Shown here: piece after piece, positions 61,244 through 64,000 of the stretch | Numbering within the stretch: position 1 is the first letter of the stretch | How the letters are laid out: each line of letters opens with the position of its first letter | Source: Bacillus sp. M6-12 | Lineage (GTDB): Bacteria > Bacillota > Bacilli > Bacillales > DSM-1321 | Assembly: GCF_002860285.1 (NCBI RefSeq) | Contig: NZ_PGVF01000003.1 | Location: 246,140-310,139, forward strand | Reading direction: 5' to 3' | Length of the DNA stretch: 64,000 bases | Made by a program: the position numbers and the translations under genes | Notes under the pieces: model-generated | What the model saw: the letters and a program-made list of their open reading frames with translations, nothing else | Told to the model about the DNA's origin: nothing | Database searches by the model: none

Positions 61244-61573
61244 CCTTCTTTACCCCCAAGACTCTTCTTTTGCTTTGATTATATCCTTTAATCTGACACT
61301 TGAATATTGTTAATTAATTTTAATAGTCTCCATTTTCTATCTTAATATTTATTTTGATCCCTTTTCTACTCTCTTAAACAAACTCTCAGTTCTTACTTAA
61401 ACTCTATAAAAATCATTATAAATCGCAATGCTTCTTCATTTAATTTAAGACCGTTATTTCGGTCATTTTCTAAATAACAAAGTTTAACACAGCCTTTGGG
61501 ATTAGGAAATCGAACATACTTCAATTACGCAGCTAATAAAATAGAAATAAAGCCATCTTAGGAGGTACACACC
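61244..61573. other. Intergenic, promoter regions of divergent genes
   Basis: 330 bases, AT-rich, between the divergent RsbR and DUF2935 genes. No gene or strong hairpin was seen. Confidence 0.4.
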
Positions 61574-62479
61574 ATGCAAAGTCAGCCTCAAATACCGGGT
61601 CACATAACACAGGATCAATTTAATCAGATGTTGGTCTCACCCGAATCTTTTGCTGCAAAACCCGAGTCGATTTCCGAACAGCTATTTATCGAGCGGTCTC
61701 TTACCGAAAACAAATTTTGGCTCAGAATTATGAAAGAACACGCTTTATTCCTTGGTGAAGGGTTCAACCGGAAGGATACTCAGCACATCCAGGCAGCAGA
61801 CCGCTTTTTTCATTATTTTGAACAGCAGGAAAAGCGGGCATACCAATTGCCCCTCAATGCTGAATTGGTGAGGAAGTTTAATGAGGAAAGCATTGACCTG
61901 GTTCATGGATTCCGTAATTTTAAGCGGAACCTTCTCATCCTTATCATAAACTGCAAAATAAGCGGATTTAATTTCCCTTTGCTTGTGGATCATATTGCTC
62001 GGGAAGCAGAATACTTTATGAGGACACTTAAGAAGTTTAATAAAGGGATTCTAGAGCCAATTCAAGATGCCATTATTAATGAAAATGTATTTTGGCTGCG
62101 GATTATGATGGAGCACTCCCGTTTCATCTCTGCATTGCTAGACCAGTCTGAAAGAAATTTAGTGAATACAGCAAGAAAATTCGGGGATGATTTTGAAACT
62201 CTTTTAAACCAAGCCAGAGATGTGGAATCTATGTTATATAGGAAGCAGCCGACATACCCAATTATTGGAAAATTAAATAAAGACAGTGAAAATGCTGCTA
62301 CCGAGCTCCAAGCCTTCAAGAAAACCGGACTGGAGCTGATACAATCATGTCAAATTCGCAACGTCATTAATCCTCTTCTTGCTGACCATGTTTTACGTGA
62401 GGCCGGTCATTTCCTTTACATGATACAGGTATTGGAAGACCGATTAAACGAAAAAATAGCGGCTGAGCAGCAGCTGTAG
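61574..62479 (+). CDS. DUF2935 protein, internally duplicated
   Basis: 301 residues, ATG 61574 after TTAGGAGG. Two homologous halves: ENKFWLRIMKEHALFLGEGF (50-69) and NENVFWLRIMMEHSRFISAL (about 170-190); FPLLVDHIAREAEYFMRTL and NPLLADHVLREAGHFLYMI. The ExH pattern in each half suits a four-helix, possibly metal-binding bundle. Common in Bacillus and Clostridia; function unknown. Confidence 0.85.
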   Translation: MQSQPQIPGHITQDQFNQMLVSPESFAAKPESISEQLFIERSLTENKFWLRIMKEHALFLGEGFNRKDTQHIQAADRFFHYFEQQEKRAYQLPLNAELVRKFNEESIDLVHGFRNFKRNLLILIINCKISGFNFPLLVDHIAREAEYFMRTLKKFNKGILEPIQDAIINENVFWLRIMMEHSRFISALLDQSERNLVNTARKFGDDFETLLNQARDVESMLYRKQPTYPIIGKLNKDSENAATELQAFKKTGLELIQSCQIRNVINPLLADHVLREAGHFLYMIQVLEDRLNEKIAAEQQL

Positions 62480-62508
62480 ATTTTTTTGCTTTAAATAAGC
62501 GGAGGGAA

Positions 62509-62763
62509 ATAAGCAAAGCAGGAAAAGACGATTTTGTAACTGGTTTTGTACCGGACCATAATCATGGGGCTGTTGATTATACATCAGTGGATGATGGGCA
62601 TGTTCATCAGTATTTAGGTGTCAGATCTCCCCCTATTTCAACGCAGGTTGATAGATGTACATATACCGGGAGCTATGTAGTATATGAGGATGGCCATACG
62701 CATTATTATCAAGCCTCTTCCGGGCCGGCAATTCCAGCTGGAAACGGGATGCATGTGCACTGA
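62509..62763 (+). pseudogene. YmaF-family ORF without a usual start codon
   Basis: Open frame VTGFVPDHNHGAVDYTSVDD, GHVHQYLGVRS, VDRCTYTGSYVVYEDGHTHY and GNGMHVH, then TGA. The repeated HxH blocks are those of YmaF-type proteins. The only codon near the GGAGGG site (62501-62506) in this frame is ATA (62509-62511); no ATG, GTG or TTG lies upstream before a stop. It is either broken at the start or uses ATA. Confidence 0.55.
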
Positions 62764-62907
62764 TAAGATTTTTATACTACAGAAAACGACAAGCATCGCC
62801 AACGGGTCAGAGGTGTTAACAGTAAATCTCAAAGAAATCTTGGTTACTGAAACACAGCGAAAATCCAGCAGTGCCGACCGACCTAATGGTTCTATTTTAA
62901 TGAATAC

Positions 62908-62940
62908 AAAAAACGCATCGGTTTCATCGATGCGTTTTGT
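62908..62940 (+). terminator. Rho-independent terminator
   Basis: ACGCATCG/CGATGCGT, eight perfect pairs, and T-rich tail; downstream of the YmaF-like ORF. Confidence 0.8.
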
Positions 62941-63384
62941 TTTACTGTTGTAATAGTTTGTGTCGGTTCAAGGCCAATGTAACTTCGCTTGCTAGCCTTT
63001 CATCCTCCCTAGAGATAGATCCTTTGTTACAATATGACAGCTGCAACCAAGTTTACAGCAAATATGGAATGATCATAAATGCACTTCTTTTAAGTTTGCT
63101 TATCAATTTCTCCTGCTGCTATAAATTATTTGTTGATTAGATGGCCAACGTTAATAATTTCGTATGCACCTATCCTTCCCTATAGCCACCAATGCAGCGC
63201 AAATGGTAGTTCATTCAATAAGAAAAGCTGGCTCAAATGGCAGCTGGATCTCGTTTAAATCACCTGTTATTTACATAATTAGAAAAACCATTTTTATCAT
63301 ATGATTAATAAAGCAGAGGAGGATCATACATACCCTGCTTTTATTGTGAATTCATGTTTTTATTCATCTATCATGGAAGCTATG
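62941..63384. other. Intergenic stretch with no clear gene
   Basis: Short plus-strand open frames here lack ribosome sites and family likeness; the longer one at 63301-63771 is the complement of the VOC gene. Confidence 0.4.
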
Positions 63385-63780
63385 CTATTTTGCATTCACA
63401 TCGGGTTGGTGAATGCCGAATATGTTGCCTTCGGTATCAATATAATATCCTTGCCATGCCATTCCAGGCAGGGCGTATTTTGCCATTGCTACCTGGCCGC
63501 CATTCTCAATAATTTTAGCTTCCGTTACATCGTAATTTTCTACTCCCATTGTACAAGCAAATCCATTTACAGCTTGGTTTATTTCCGGCGGAGCACTTTG
63601 CCTCTGCATCAATGCACCATTGATTCCTGGTTCATTTTCATTGCCAGTCACTGCTCCAAAGTATGGCATTCCTGCAAACTCACTCCAATCTTGGAAGGAC
63701 CATCCGAAAACCTCACCATAAAACTTCTTTGCACGTTCCATATCACTCACATGAATCTCGAAATGAACTAATCTTCCCAT
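63385..63780 (-). CDS. VOC-family (glyoxalase/bleomycin-resistance-like) protein
   Basis: 131 residues, ATG 63780 after AGGAGG. Two beta-alpha-beta3 units: LVHFEIHVSDMERAKKFYGE, VFGWSFQDWSEFAGMPY and NGFACTMGVENYDVTEAKII, then YYIDTEGNIFGIHQPD. His6/Glu8 and the C-terminal Asp/Gly/Asn block are typical. It resembles the PhnB/lactoylglutathione-lyase-like group; substrate unknown. The gene stands alone; 63781-64000 has no further gene. Confidence 0.85.
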   Translation of the reverse strand: MGRLVHFEIHVSDMERAKKFYGEVFGWSFQDWSEFAGMPYFGAVTGNENEPGINGALMQRQSAPPEINQAVNGFACTMGVENYDVTEAKIIENGGQVAMAKYALPGMAWQGYYIDTEGNIFGIHQPDVNAK

Positions 63781-64000
63781 AATTTCCTCCTATTAATCAA
63801 ATAATTACAAAATATTCCTAGTTATCTTTCCTATTCATTATTATAAATAGATTGGAAATAAATTCAATCCTGATAAAAATTTTGAGTTTAATTTTGTTCC
63901 ACTTTTTTTGGAATGCATAGCAAGTATGGTTAGTAAGAGTAAATTTAAAAATTTAGTTACAATCAACCCTTTTTTGAAAAAATGAATACAAAAACCGCAT

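Noticed and set aside
63301..63771. Plus-strand 156-residue ORF
   Set aside because: Complement of the VOC gene, which has motifs and an AGGAGG site.

Overview
The window looks like chromosome of a spore-forming, low-GC Bacillaceae species (Bacillus sensu lato). Supporting signs are a gerK-type germinant-receptor operon, several YjcZ-type small sporulation membrane proteins, an RsbR-type stressosome protein, strong GGAGG ribosome sites with TTG and GTG starts, and Bacillus-type holin-like type I toxins. No rRNA, intact tRNA or CRISPR array was seen.

Layout. 1-4.9 kb: a lipoprotein end, decayed gene pieces, a membrane protein with a glycine-rich-domain (GRDP) core, a Gly/Tyr-rich protein, sodF and a YjcZ gene. 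4.9-10.4 kb: two direct copies of an IS3-family element flank gtaB and a processive GT2 glycosyltransferase. The outer flanks share TTC, so this may be a composite transposon. 10.6-14.7 kb: small sporulation-type genes, IS and catalase remnants, and a DUF2089/SHOCT-like operon. 15.5-20.9 kb: a quinone-oxidoreductase-like gene and a gerKA-KC-KB operon. 21.3-27.7 kb: a formate/molybdenum block on the minus strand (OFA antiporter, DUF2294, FdhF/YdeP-type oxidoreductase, fdhD, moaA). Two leaders in this block share an RNA motif followed by a terminator.

28-33.5 kb: a type I toxin-antitoxin locus, an ABC exporter, an alpha/beta hydrolase, and broken NAT and FtsZ-like genes. 33.7-50.4 kb: an amino-sugar region with nagA, a ROK kinase, a SIS-domain deaminase/isomerase, a class II aldolase, a GntR regulator, an ABC importer without its own ATPase, CBM9-like and AraC proteins, then a DUF5107 protein, a TIM-barrel isomerase, a PfkB kinase, an internally deleted second aldolase and a LacI regulator. 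A shared 14-bp palindrome before the importer and the aldolase ties that part to the GntR protein.

50.6-57 kb reads as a worn defence island. It holds a Wadjet remnant (the jetA 5' part joined to the jetD 3' part), a second copy of the type I toxin locus, a sacsin-like/DUF3883 gene broken by one amber codon, and an intact two-gene operon: a patatin-like phospholipase followed by a coiled-coil protein with L7/L12-like and biotinyl-lipoyl-like domains. 57-64 kb: a PH-domain protein, a frameshifted mini protein kinase, small unknowns, an RsbR paralogue, a DUF2935 protein, a start-less YmaF ORF and a VOC protein.

The best candidates for something undescribed are the shared leader RNA of the formate block, the patatin/L12-lipoyl pair, and the repeated terminator/sigma-K-like promoter cassette beside the YjcZ genes.
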